Shown here: piece by piece, positions 32,889-39,944 of the stretch
Numbering within the stretch: position 1 is the first letter of the stretch
Layout of the letters: the number at the start of each line of letters is the position of its first letter
NCBI GenBank assembly: GCA_017620475.1
Contig: JAFZQI010000013.1
Location: 1-45,326, forward strand
Source of the DNA: Clostridiales bacterium
GTDB taxonomy: Bacteria > Bacillota > Clostridia > Saccharofermentanales > Saccharofermentanaceae
Length of the DNA stretch: 45,326 nt
Reading direction: 5' to 3'
Made by a program: the position numbers and the translations under genes
Notes under the pieces: generated by a model
The model's database searches: none
The model's input: the letters and a program-made list of their open reading frames with translations, nothing else
What the model was told of the DNA's origin: nothing

Positions 32889-32914
32889 GCAAGTATAAAG
32901 GATAGGTGAAGACA

Positions 32915-33034
32915 ATGGATGCGGCTAAGGAAATAAAGAAACTTCGTACAGAAAACGTCGTTATACAACGACGTTTTTTTATTTCACCCCCTCTTGAGCA
33001 CGATCCATCTAAGCCTTTAGTAATCCATCCATGA
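32915..33034 (+). pseudogene. HTH-regulator-like N-terminus cut off by a terminator
   Basis: ATG 32915 has AAAGGATAGGTG upstream, and the first residues MDAAKEIKKLRTEN look like the start of an XRE-type HTH regulator. The frame loses the resemblance at once and the RNA runs into a perfect terminator (32952-32980) inside it; formally it stays open to TGA at 33032. It may be a decayed regulator, a leader peptide or a small RNA. The open frame overlaps the end of lipoprotein paralog 2. Confidence 0.35.
32952..32980 (+). terminator. terminator of the orphan short transcript
   Basis: AAAACGTCGTT-ATAC-AACGACGTTTT, a perfect 11-bp stem followed by seven Ts in all, about 85 bases after the predicted transcription start. 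Confidence 0.85.
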
Positions 33035-33787
33035 TGAATCTATCTCATTAATCATTGCCACCAAATCATTGCCAGTCTTATGATAAAAATATGTAGCACC
33101 AGGATCGTTGAAACTAGCCGGATAATAATCTACGCACCATTTCCCATCGCTCCTCAGCTCTACTAAGCCATAGTATGTTGAGTTTGTGTTTGCAAACTCA
33201 AAGTTATGTTCGCTTTTTGATGCCCCGAACGTTCTATAGCCTAATTCTCCAACCCTGGCCAAACCCGCATCAAATTCCGCATCGAAATCTCTGCTCGGCG
33301 GTTCCGGCGTCGATGTATCCGGTGGTGGAGCGGTCGGCTCTGTTTCTTCGGATGTGGCTACCGGTTCTTCGGATGGTTCTGGAGTGGTCGGCTCTTGTGT
33401 CGGTTCAGATGCTTCTTCCGGAACAGGTGTGGACGTCGGATCAGCGGGCTCGGGAGTTTCTTTTGCTTTCGGTTCTTCTGTTTGAACCGGAGTTGCAGTT
33501 GTTTCTGTAGTGACAGTGGTCTCCGATGTGGGCGCTTCTTCCGGTGTTGGAGACGGAGTCGGTGTTTCAGTCGGAACTACTGTAGGAGTATCTGTCAGAA
33601 CGGTCGTCTCAGAAGTTTTTCCTGTTTCCACAGATGTTGCCGAAGTGCTTTCTGCAGTTGTGGTTGCAGTCATTACAGATGTATCTGTTGATGACTCTTC
33701 CTTCGAGTTGCAACTGCAACTCACGGAAGATAGGCCAAAGGAAATTGCAATCAGAATAGTAAGAAGTATTTTTCTGCGGTTGTCCAT
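33017..33787 (-). CDS. lipoprotein paralog 2: Thr/Pro/Glu-rich stalk with C-terminal LGY domain
   Basis: 256 residues, with the same first 28 residues pattern as paralog 1 (RRKxLLTxLIAISFGLSS..CSCNSK). The stalk is rich in TTET, PTPSPT and PEPS repeats. The last 90 residues match the paralog domain: DAEFDAGLARVGELGY, KSEHNFEF, YYGLVEL, W, and finish IDSSWMDY. AGGAGC lies five bases before the ATG. It faces the plus-strand orphan transcript. Confidence 0.8.
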   Translation of the reverse strand: MDNRRKILLTILIAISFGLSSVSCSCNSKEESSTDTSVMTATTTAESTSATSVETGKTSETTVLTDTPTVVPTETPTPSPTPEEAPTSETTVTTETTATPVQTEEPKAKETPEPADPTSTPVPEEASEPTQEPTTPEPSEEPVATSEETEPTAPPPDTSTPEPPSRDFDAEFDAGLARVGELGYRTFGASKSEHNFEFANTNSTYYGLVELRSDGKWCVDYYPASFNDPGATYFYHKTGNDLVAMINEIDSSWMDY

Positions 33788-33883
33788 AGAAAGCTCCTAT
33801 TGTAATTATGCGAATGCAGGACGAATATCTTCGAGCGGCGTACCCAAGAAGCGTTTTTTCTCTGGATTCCGAGTCCGTTGAAA

Positions 33884-33920
33884 TCTATTCTATTCTATTC
33901 TTTTCAACCAAGCATAGCAA
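33884..33920 (-). promoter_or_regulatory. promoter of paralog 2 with pentanucleotide repeat
   Basis: Minus-strand TTGCTA (33920-33915), 17 bases, TAGAAT (33897-33892). The -10 lies in three tandem AATAG units (33884-33900), so slippage could change it. The rest of the 336-base gap (33788-34123) holds the second 49-bp repeat and nothing else recognisable. Confidence 0.5.
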
Positions 33921-34013
33921 GTTCGAAGACAAAGGAATATCCGGTATTTCCTGACTGGAACGGCATCTGAGATTATTGAAAAGACGACGTTTCACAGTGA
34001 AATCAGAATTATC

Positions 34014-34070
34014 GTATGGAGGGGCTCATACACGGTTTATGGGCATTTCTCCACGAAGGAGAATTCCGGA
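34014..34070. repeat. copy 2 of the 49-bp repeat
   Basis: Identical to 31928-31976 over 34022-34070. It follows the 3' end of the truncated third lipoprotein gene, as copy 1 follows the first. No such copy follows paralog 2. Confidence 0.85.
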
Positions 34071-34123
34071 AACAAAAGCGCCGTTTTTGGACGACGCTTT
34101 TCGAAAGAAAGATTTTTAAACCA

Positions 34124-34500
34124 TCACCCCCCATAATTCATCCAGCTCGGATCAATGTTATTAATATAACTCATCATATCCTTCGTAAGATCACGATAGC
34201 TATATGTGGCATTTGGATCCGTTTCGTCAGCTGGCCGATAATTACAGCTCCACTCCGCGTCACCACGCATCAAATAGATCGTACCCTTATACGTACCGGT
34301 TTGATTGGTGAACTGGATTCTGTGGTCACTTATCCTATCAAAGGTAATAATGTAACCAAGTTCCACCAGCCTATCCTTACCGGCAGCCCATTCCGCATCA
34401 ACATCTCTTCCGGGTACCGGAGTTGGTGTCGGATCGGACGGCGGAGGCGGTGCTTCGGTCGGAGCGGCCGTTGGCGGCGGAGGTGGAGCCTCGGTCGGGG
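34124..34500 (-). pseudogene. 5'-truncated third lipoprotein paralog
   Basis: The frame encodes a Pro-rich stalk end (PTEAPPPPPTAAPTEAPPPP...) and the shared C-terminal domain (DVDAEWAAGKDRLVELGY ... NNIDPSWMNYGG) and then stops at TAA. Upstream there is no signal peptide, ribosome site or start; reading back, the frame meets TGA at 34511-34509. The DNA switches at about 34500 to the tail of an ABC ATPase gene on the other strand. The signal sequence and most of the stalk have been lost. Confidence 0.75.
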
Positions 34501-34631
34501 ATATGCTTCAGAATCTGGCAAAGACGGGAAGCACGGTCCTGGTCAGCACCCATGACCCGGAGCTCCTGGCACTCTGCTGCGACGAAGTAGTTCGGATCGA
34601 GCACGGACGTGTAGTCGATGACCTGTCGTGA
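34500..34631 (+). pseudogene. 3' fragment of an ABC transporter ATPase gene
   Basis: From 34500 the plus frame reads DMLQNLAKTGSTVLVSTHD, then PELLALCCDEVVRIEHGRVVDDLS and stop at 34629-34631. STHD is the H-loop of an ABC ATPase and what follows is the normal C-terminal tail. The rest of the gene, including Walker A, the signature and Walker B, is absent; left of 34500 lies the truncated lipoprotein. Confidence 0.7.
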
Positions 34632-34658
34632 CCGGTCGTAGGAGAAATCCCGCCTCAA

Positions 34659-34687
34659 TTGACTGTAAATAGTACTCGTGATACATT
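34659..34687 (+). promoter_or_regulatory. promoter of the MntP-ZIP gene (TTGACT-N17-TACATT)
   Basis: TTGACT (34659-34664) and TACATT (34682-34687) with 17-base spacing, 38 bases before the ATG. No yybP-ykoY-type leader fits in that distance. Confidence 0.7.
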
Positions 34688-34725
34688 ATTGAGTACAATT
34701 TCATGGGGAGAAGAAGGTCAGCAAA

Positions 34726-36090
34726 ATGGGCTTATTTGAACTGCTTTTGTTATCCGTCGGTCTGGCAATGGATGCTTTTGCCGTATCGATATGCAAAGGC
34801 CTTTCTGTCAAAAAACTGACGGCCAAAGAGTGTCTGCTCTGCGGTGTCTGGTTCGGTGCTTTTCAGGGGATCATGCCCTTTATCGGGTATATGATCGGAT
34901 CCCGTTTTGAAAAGTGGATCAGTATCGTTGCTCCCTGGGTGGCGTTTATTCTGCTTGCTCTGATCGGATTTCATATGATCCGGGAAGCGTTTTCCGAGGA
35001 AGAAGAGGAAAAAGACGGCTTTGACATAAAGACCATGTTCATGATGGCCGTGGCTACCAGCATCGATGCCCTTGCGGTGGGAATCACTTTTGTGGCGGTG
35101 CCTGTTTCCGTATTCGATACGGGAAAACTGATGAATGTACTGTTTGCGGTATCTGTAATCGCCGTGATTACTTTTATCATCTCCGTTCTGGGTGTGAAAA
35201 TAGGAAATGTTTTCGGTATGCGATACAAATCCGGTGCGGAAGTGGCAGGCGGAACGATCCTCATCTTTATCGGCCTGAAAACGCTTATCGAGGCGCTGGA
35301 TACTTCCGGAGCCATGAAGGATTCGGACACCATTTTCGGGATGCTGATCCCGCTTCTGGGAACCATTCTGGGCGCGGCGTTTGTCTATGCGGAAAAAAGA
35401 AAACTGTCCGAGAAAGTCAGGATCGCTTTGGCCGGGGCCTGCTCCGGTATCATGTTTTCTACTGCGGTATGGGGAATGATCGAGCCTGCTTCCAAGGGAT
35501 TTAACAGTGTTACAATACTAAGGATGCAGCCGGTTTTTGTGTGTTTTTGTGCGGGTGTGGCCGTGCAGTTTCTTTTGGATAAACTGATTCCTCACACGCA
35601 TGCTTATGTCAACATTACGGAGGGACTTCACAGCAGTCTCAAGTCCGAGACGAAAATGATGCTTTCGGAACTGATCCACCATGTACCGGAAGGCATCGCC
35701 CTTGGCGCGATCTTTGCCGCTCATTTTATGGAGACCGAATGGATCCCTTATTCCACGCCGATCATTCTGGCCATTGCCATCGCGGCGCAGAACTTCCCGG
35801 AGGCGCTGTTTGTTTCACTTCCGATCAAGGAGCAGGGAACCGGAAAAGGAAAGGCCTTCTTCATGGGCGTGGTATCAGGAATGTCCATCCCGTTGCTTGC
35901 CGTGTTTGTACTGGTGGTCATCACGCTGTTTCCTTCCGGCCTTCCATATATCATGGGATTGGCCGGCGGGGCTATAATCTATACGGTGATCGAGGAGATC
36001 CCTGTCATGATCAGCAAAGAAAACAATGACAGCGGTGCCTTTGCTTTTGTGATCGGTTTTGCGGTCATCATGCTCCTGATATTCAAGTGA
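34726..36090 (+). CDS. MntP-like exporter fused to a ZIP transporter
   Basis: 454 residues in one frame. Residues 1-190 are MntP/YebN (LLLSVGLAMDAFAVSICKG, MMAVATSIDALAVGITF), a manganese exporter family with about six helices. Residues about 200-454 are a complete ZIP domain (FGMLIPLLGTILGAAF, LIHHVPEGIALG, QNFPEALFVSLP, IIYTVIEEI), clearly related to the separate ZIP at 18164. GGAGAAGAAGG precedes ATG 34726. The two halves act in opposite directions in their families, so the product could be an exchanger, a regulated exporter, or two activities on one chain. Fourteen helices are expected. Confidence 0.9.
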   Translation: MGLFELLLLSVGLAMDAFAVSICKGLSVKKLTAKECLLCGVWFGAFQGIMPFIGYMIGSRFEKWISIVAPWVAFILLALIGFHMIREAFSEEEEEKDGFDIKTMFMMAVATSIDALAVGITFVAVPVSVFDTGKLMNVLFAVSVIAVITFIISVLGVKIGNVFGMRYKSGAEVAGGTILIFIGLKTLIEALDTSGAMKDSDTIFGMLIPLLGTILGAAFVYAEKRKLSEKVRIALAGACSGIMFSTAVWGMIEPASKGFNSVTILRMQPVFVCFCAGVAVQFLLDKLIPHTHAYVNITEGLHSSLKSETKMMLSELIHHVPEGIALGAIFAAHFMETEWIPYSTPIILAIAIAAQNFPEALFVSLPIKEQGTGKGKAFFMGVVSGMSIPLLAVFVLVVITLFPSGLPYIMGLAGGAIIYTVIEEIPVMISKENNDSGAFAFVIGFAVIMLLIFK

Positions 36091-36101
36091 ATATAATAGG
36101 T

Positions 36102-36130
36102 TTGCTTTTTCACGGATTTGACGCTATTAT
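36102..36130 (+). promoter_or_regulatory. promoter of the four-repeat lipoprotein (TTGCTT-N17-TATTAT)
   Basis: TTGCTT (36102-36107) and TATTAT (36125-36130), 17 bases apart, about 80 bases before the ATG. Confidence 0.65.
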
Positions 36131-36209
36131 GGTCTCGTCAGGAGGCGATGGTCTTTAGAGGAGAAGAGATTACCGCCAGGGAAAAGAAACAACTTGAAGA
36201 GGTGAAAAA

Positions 36210-38279
36210 ATGAATACTTTTGCGAAGAAAGTCACCTGCTTCGTTCTGTCTTTGACGATGCTCGGTTCTATGGCCGCTTGTGCAAAGTCAGATAAGAAGT
36301 CAAGTGACGTGGTTGAAGCGGCAAATGGCGTGATGGATGCATTGACCGCCCTGAACAGCAAGAAACTTGAAAAGACCGGCGAGTTTTCCGAAGACGCACT
36401 GAGATACGTTGAAAACATGAAGGATAATCAGGCCGTGTCTGCCGTCATGAAGAAGGCTTCATATGAAGTGGACGGCGACAGTGTTAAGGAATCCAAGAAA
36501 AAGACCTCCGTTAAGGTTACGGTTACGCTTCCGGATTATGAAGCGGCACTGGATGATGCGGACGGGGCGATGGACGCTTTCATCGATGCCGTTGATGACA
36601 TGGGCAAGAACGATACAAAGGAGATCGACTTGACCTTAGAGTTTAAAGGTGAAGATGATGAATTCTCCCTTAGTAATGGCGATGATGTTGTAAGCAATCT
36701 TTATGAAGAGCTTGAATCCGTTTACGCGATTGGAATCAAGTCCGGTGATGCTGATCCGACAGGGACAGAGACGGAGCCGACAGAAACAGAACCGGTAGCA
36801 ACGGAGACGACACCTGCGCCGACGGAAACCACACCGGAACCGACGCCGACGCCATCACCGACACCTACACCGGCACCGGCGGATACTTCCTCGGATGAAT
36901 ACGATGTCGTAATCTTCCAGGATGACAACGTCATTATCCACTTCATCAAGGTCGATTCAGAGGGTATTCACTTCAAGGTGGAGAACCTGACCACATTCGA
37001 AATCACGATCCAGGCAAACGCTCTGGCGATCGACGGTATCAGCGCTACGGATATCATCATGAGTGATAAGATCGCGGGCGGCACGACAGGGGATGCGCTT
37101 GCGAAGTGCGAGATCCCGTTTAACCAGCAGATCGGAACCATCAGTGGCGCGATCAGAATCGTTGACTTTGACAATAACTTTAAGACCTACTCGGCGGATC
37201 TCGATAACGTTGTCATTGACGCAAATGTTACCCCGGAAGCACCTGCTGCAACTGGCACAGCGCTTTTCGCGGATGAAAACGTAAAGATCTCCTTCAAAGA
37301 GATCAATAATGACGGTATCGTATTCGAGGTGGAAAACCTGACGGCAGTGGTGATGGGCCTTCGCATCGATTCCGCTGCAATCAACGGTAAGAACTACAAG
37401 GATCTGTATTATACCGGTAAGGATATCGCACCCCACAGCATGGGTCTGGTGCTTATCAAGACCGATGAAGTCGATCCGAATGAAGCCGTAGGTACGGTCA
37501 GTGGTCAGTTCGAGATCAACACTGATCCGGATTCCTTCGATTATTACTGTGCCCCCTTCAATACGGTAGTTGTGGACGCCAATGTTTCTGTGACACCGCC
37601 GGCGATGGAAGGTACGCCGATCCTGGATGACGCCAATGTTACGGTCACCTATAAGTCCCTTTCGGATAAGGGTGTGGTCGTGAATATTGAGAACAAGACA
37701 GACCGTGATCTGATCGTGCAGGCCGAGTCTCTGTCGATCAATATGCGTGGTATCTACGATGTTTATCTCAGCCTCCACACTGCGCCGCACAGCGTCTGTG
37801 AAGTCGTTGCTAAGGGCGAGATCGATGCGACCCAGCAGGTCGGAACTATTGGCGGTGCATTTATCATTGCCGATGACAATGAACGCGGTTTTGCGTACAT
37901 GTATCTCCTGGATAATGTTGTGATCGATTCGAGCGTAAGCGTTTCTGCGACTCCGGAAGGAACGATGATCTATGAGGACAGTAATGTCCGCATTTACTAC
38001 ACAGGAACAACGGAAAAGGGCCTTTCCTTTGATGTTGAGAATCTGACGAAGTACAACATTACGATGCAGGCAGATAAGGTCAAGGTGAATGGCGGAGATG
38101 CATCCAGCGTGGTCATGAGTGATGATGTTGCACCTTATGGTGTCAGCCAGATCGTGCTCAGATGCAAGTGGGAGTCGACAGATCCGGTAACCACATTCGG
38201 TTGTGAATTCCGAATCTTCTCCTGGGATAACGGCATTGAGACATACAAAGCTCCTGTAGCGGAGACACAGGTAGGCTGA
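36210..38279 (+). CDS. lipoprotein with four tandem repeat domains
   Basis: 689 residues. The lipobox ends MAAC (Cys24). An N-terminal domain (about 30-180) carries a VKVTVTLPDYEAALDDADGAMDAF segment like secreted DUF-type lipoproteins. A Thr/Pro linker (about 185-228) follows, then four repeats of about 110 residues, each starting near DDNV/DENV/DANV/DSNV and containing G(I/V)xFxVENLT, a xxIxGxxxxDxxxS middle and a GTxSGxFxI end: beta-sandwich-like modules. A strong terminator closes the unit. It is likely a surface-exposed or wall-associated protein of unknown ligand. Confidence 0.85.
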   Translation: MNTFAKKVTCFVLSLTMLGSMAACAKSDKKSSDVVEAANGVMDALTALNSKKLEKTGEFSEDALRYVENMKDNQAVSAVMKKASYEVDGDSVKESKKKTSVKVTVTLPDYEAALDDADGAMDAFIDAVDDMGKNDTKEIDLTLEFKGEDDEFSLSNGDDVVSNLYEELESVYAIGIKSGDADPTGTETEPTETEPVATETTPAPTETTPEPTPTPSPTPTPAPADTSSDEYDVVIFQDDNVIIHFIKVDSEGIHFKVENLTTFEITIQANALAIDGISATDIIMSDKIAGGTTGDALAKCEIPFNQQIGTISGAIRIVDFDNNFKTYSADLDNVVIDANVTPEAPAATGTALFADENVKISFKEINNDGIVFEVENLTAVVMGLRIDSAAINGKNYKDLYYTGKDIAPHSMGLVLIKTDEVDPNEAVGTVSGQFEINTDPDSFDYYCAPFNTVVVDANVSVTPPAMEGTPILDDANVTVTYKSLSDKGVVVNIENKTDRDLIVQAESLSINMRGIYDVYLSLHTAPHSVCEVVAKGEIDATQQVGTIGGAFIIADDNERGFAYMYLLDNVVIDSSVSVSATPEGTMIYEDSNVRIYYTGTTEKGLSFDVENLTKYNITMQADKVKVNGGDASSVVMSDDVAPYGVSQIVLRCKWESTDPVTTFGCEFRIFSWDNGIETYKAPVAETQVG

Positions 38280-38324
38280 TTCTCATAAGCCGAAGCGTGT
38301 AAGAACACGAAAAGATGGAACAGC

Positions 38325-38358
38325 GGACCCGGGGTACGAAAGTGCCCCGGGTCCTTTT
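38325..38358 (+). terminator. terminator after the four-repeat lipoprotein
   Basis: GGACCCGGGG (38325-38334) pairs perfectly with CCCCGGGTCC (38345-38354), then TTTT. Confidence 0.92.
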
Positions 38359-38417
38359 GTCACGGACGGAAAGAATGAATCGGACTCTTTCAAATTTGGG
38401 ACTTGAAAATGATGAAG

Positions 38418-38435
38418 AGATAGCCTATGCTAACT
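38418..38435. promoter_or_regulatory. weak DtxR-type box upstream of the zinc-transporter operon
   Basis: AGATAG-CCTATG-CTAACT: the right half-site is identical to that of the 27635 box, the left is one base off. It lies 36 bases before the -35. Confidence 0.35.
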
Positions 38436-38470
38436 TTTAAGTATCAATTGAACTGATGAGCGCTCGCGTT

Positions 38471-38499
38471 TGACAGGATTTACGCGCAAATATATAATT
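38471..38499 (+). promoter_or_regulatory. consensus promoter TTGACA-N17-TATAAT of the zinc operon
   Basis: Perfect -35 (38471-38476) and -10 (38494-38499), with 17-base spacing, before the 105-aa membrane protein. Confidence 0.9.
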
Positions 38500-38546
38500 G
38501 TTGCGGTTTTCGCGATTTGCGATGACAGAAACGGATAGATAAGAAG

Positions 38547-38864
38547 ATGACAGACAGGATGAAGAAAAGAGATCAGTTTTTGCGGATTGCCGCCGTATTA
38601 CTTTGCGGGCTTCTTTTGTTCACGCTTCTTTTCTCCACGATCTTTGTTTCCTTTGAAGCGGACCACGAATGCGAAGGCGAACACTGCCACATCTGCGAGA
38701 CCATAGAGAAGTGTGAAGCCTTCCTTCACGAAATGAGAAATACGGTTTCGTATGCAATCGCTGTGGCTTTCGGAACGGCCTTCGTTCTTGCTCTGGCCGG
38801 GATCTGTGCCTGGGTATCTGTCCGTCCGACACCTGTTTCCAGAAAAGTACAAATGAATAATTGA
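38547..38864 (+). CDS. small membrane protein with Cys/His metal-binding loop
   Basis: 105 residues, two membrane helices (about 13-35 and 68-90) with an external loop DHECEGEHCHICETIEKC between them, rich in His, Cys and Glu and well suited to bind zinc. Such small proteins are seen near zinc transporters. The ribosome site is poor (AGAAG directly before the ATG). It is first in the unit with znuA- and znuC-like genes. Possible role: extracytoplasmic zinc capture or sensing. Confidence 0.7.
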   Translation: MTDRMKKRDQFLRIAAVLLCGLLLFTLLFSTIFVSFEADHECEGEHCHICETIEKCEAFLHEMRNTVSYAIAVAFGTAFVLALAGICAWVSVRPTPVSRKVQMNN

Positions 38865-38870
38865 TCCTTC

Positions 38871-38902
38871 CTAAAACAACTTAACTGAATAAATTGTTTT
38901 AG
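38871..38902. promoter_or_regulatory. 9-bp inverted repeat before znuA-like gene
   Basis: CTAAAACAA (38871-38879), 14 bases, TTGTTTTAG (38894-38902). It could be an operator for a zinc regulator or an mRNA hairpin; no match to the Zur or AdcR consensus is clear. Confidence 0.45.
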
Positions 38903-38912
38903 GGAGAAATAT

Positions 38913-39926
38913 ATGAAGAAAAGAGTATTCTGTTTTCTTGCAGCTTTTTGTCTGGCTGCAAGTGTATCTGCATGTAAACATTCCGTGAAGGGTACGGAAA
39001 AGAAACTGTCGATCGTGACAACGATCTTCCCCGAGTATGACTGGGTGATGTCGATCCTGGGAGAAGAAAAAGATGTCGCCGATGTGACGATGCTGCTGGA
39101 TAACGGTGTGGATCTTCACTCCTACCAGCCTTCGGCGGAGGACATCCTGAAGATCACATCCTGCGATATGTTTATCTATGTCGGCGGAGAGTCGGATGAA
39201 TGGGTCGAGGATGTGCTTAAGGAATCATCCAATAAGGATATGGTCGTGATCGATCTTCTGGAGGTGCTGGGAGACCAGGTAAAGGAAGAGGAAGTGGTCG
39301 AGGGTATGGAACATGAACACGACCATGATGAGGATCATGACCATGACCACGATCACGAAGAAGACCACGATCACGAACATGAAGAAGTCGAGTACGATGA
39401 ACATGTTTGGCTTTCCCTACGTAATGCAAAAACATTTTGTGTCCGGATAGAGAGCGAACTGGAGAAACTGGATCCGGCACATAAGGACAGCTACAAAAAG
39501 AATCTGGATGCCTATGTTGCGGAACTCGATTCACTTGATGCGGAGTATCAGAAGGTCGTCGGTTCCGCGGCAAAAAAGACAATTCTATTTGCTGATCGTT
39601 TTCCCTTCCGATATTTGACGGATGACTACGGTCTTACGTACTACGCGGCATTCGCCGGATGCTCGGCGGAGAGTGAGGCAAGTTTTGAAACCATTGTTTT
39701 CCTGGCGCAGAAGGTCGATGAACTGGACCTGGGTGTTGTGCTTACGATCGAAGGTGCGAAGCACAAGATCGCGGAGACAGTCGTGGAGAATGCGTCGAAA
39801 GAAGGCGTCAGGATCCTTGTTATGGATTCCCTGCAGTCTGTTACGGGAAGCGATGTGAAAAACGGAGTGAGCTACATCTCGGTGATGAAATCAAATCTGG
39901 AAGTGCTGAAGGAAGCACTGGGCTGA
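38913..39926 (+). CDS. zinc ABC transporter substrate-binding lipoprotein
   Basis: 337 residues of the ZnuA/AdcA family. The lipobox is SVSAC (Cys21). The zinc ligands His69 (DLHSYQPS) and His164 (DEHVW) are visible, the His-rich loop at 134-156 (EHEHDHDEDHDHDHD) is typical, and FADRFPFRYL replaces the third His motif. AAFAGCSAESEAS is characteristic of the clostridial branch. GGGAG lies before the ATG. It delivers zinc to a permease that is not in the window. Confidence 0.93.
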   Translation: MKKRVFCFLAAFCLAASVSACKHSVKGTEKKLSIVTTIFPEYDWVMSILGEEKDVADVTMLLDNGVDLHSYQPSAEDILKITSCDMFIYVGGESDEWVEDVLKESSNKDMVVIDLLEVLGDQVKEEEVVEGMEHEHDHDEDHDHDHDHEEDHDHEHEEVEYDEHVWLSLRNAKTFCVRIESELEKLDPAHKDSYKKNLDAYVAELDSLDAEYQKVVGSAAKKTILFADRFPFRYLTDDYGLTYYAAFAGCSAESEASFETIVFLAQKVDELDLGVVLTIEGAKHKIAETVVENASKEGVRILVMDSLQSVTGSDVKNGVSYISVMKSNLEVLKEALG

Positions 39927-39944
39927 ACGTAAGGAGAAGAGCGT

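Noticed and set aside
31928..34070. Lipoprotein patch as an insertion sequence or integron
   Set aside because: No transposase, integrase, terminal inverted repeat or target-site duplication is visible; the 49-bp repeats are direct and lack IS-like ends.
36780..36900. Thr/Pro-rich repeats in several lipoprotein genes as CRISPR-like or minisatellite arrays
   Set aside because: They are in-frame imperfect codon repeats of wall-spanning linkers, with no regular spacers.
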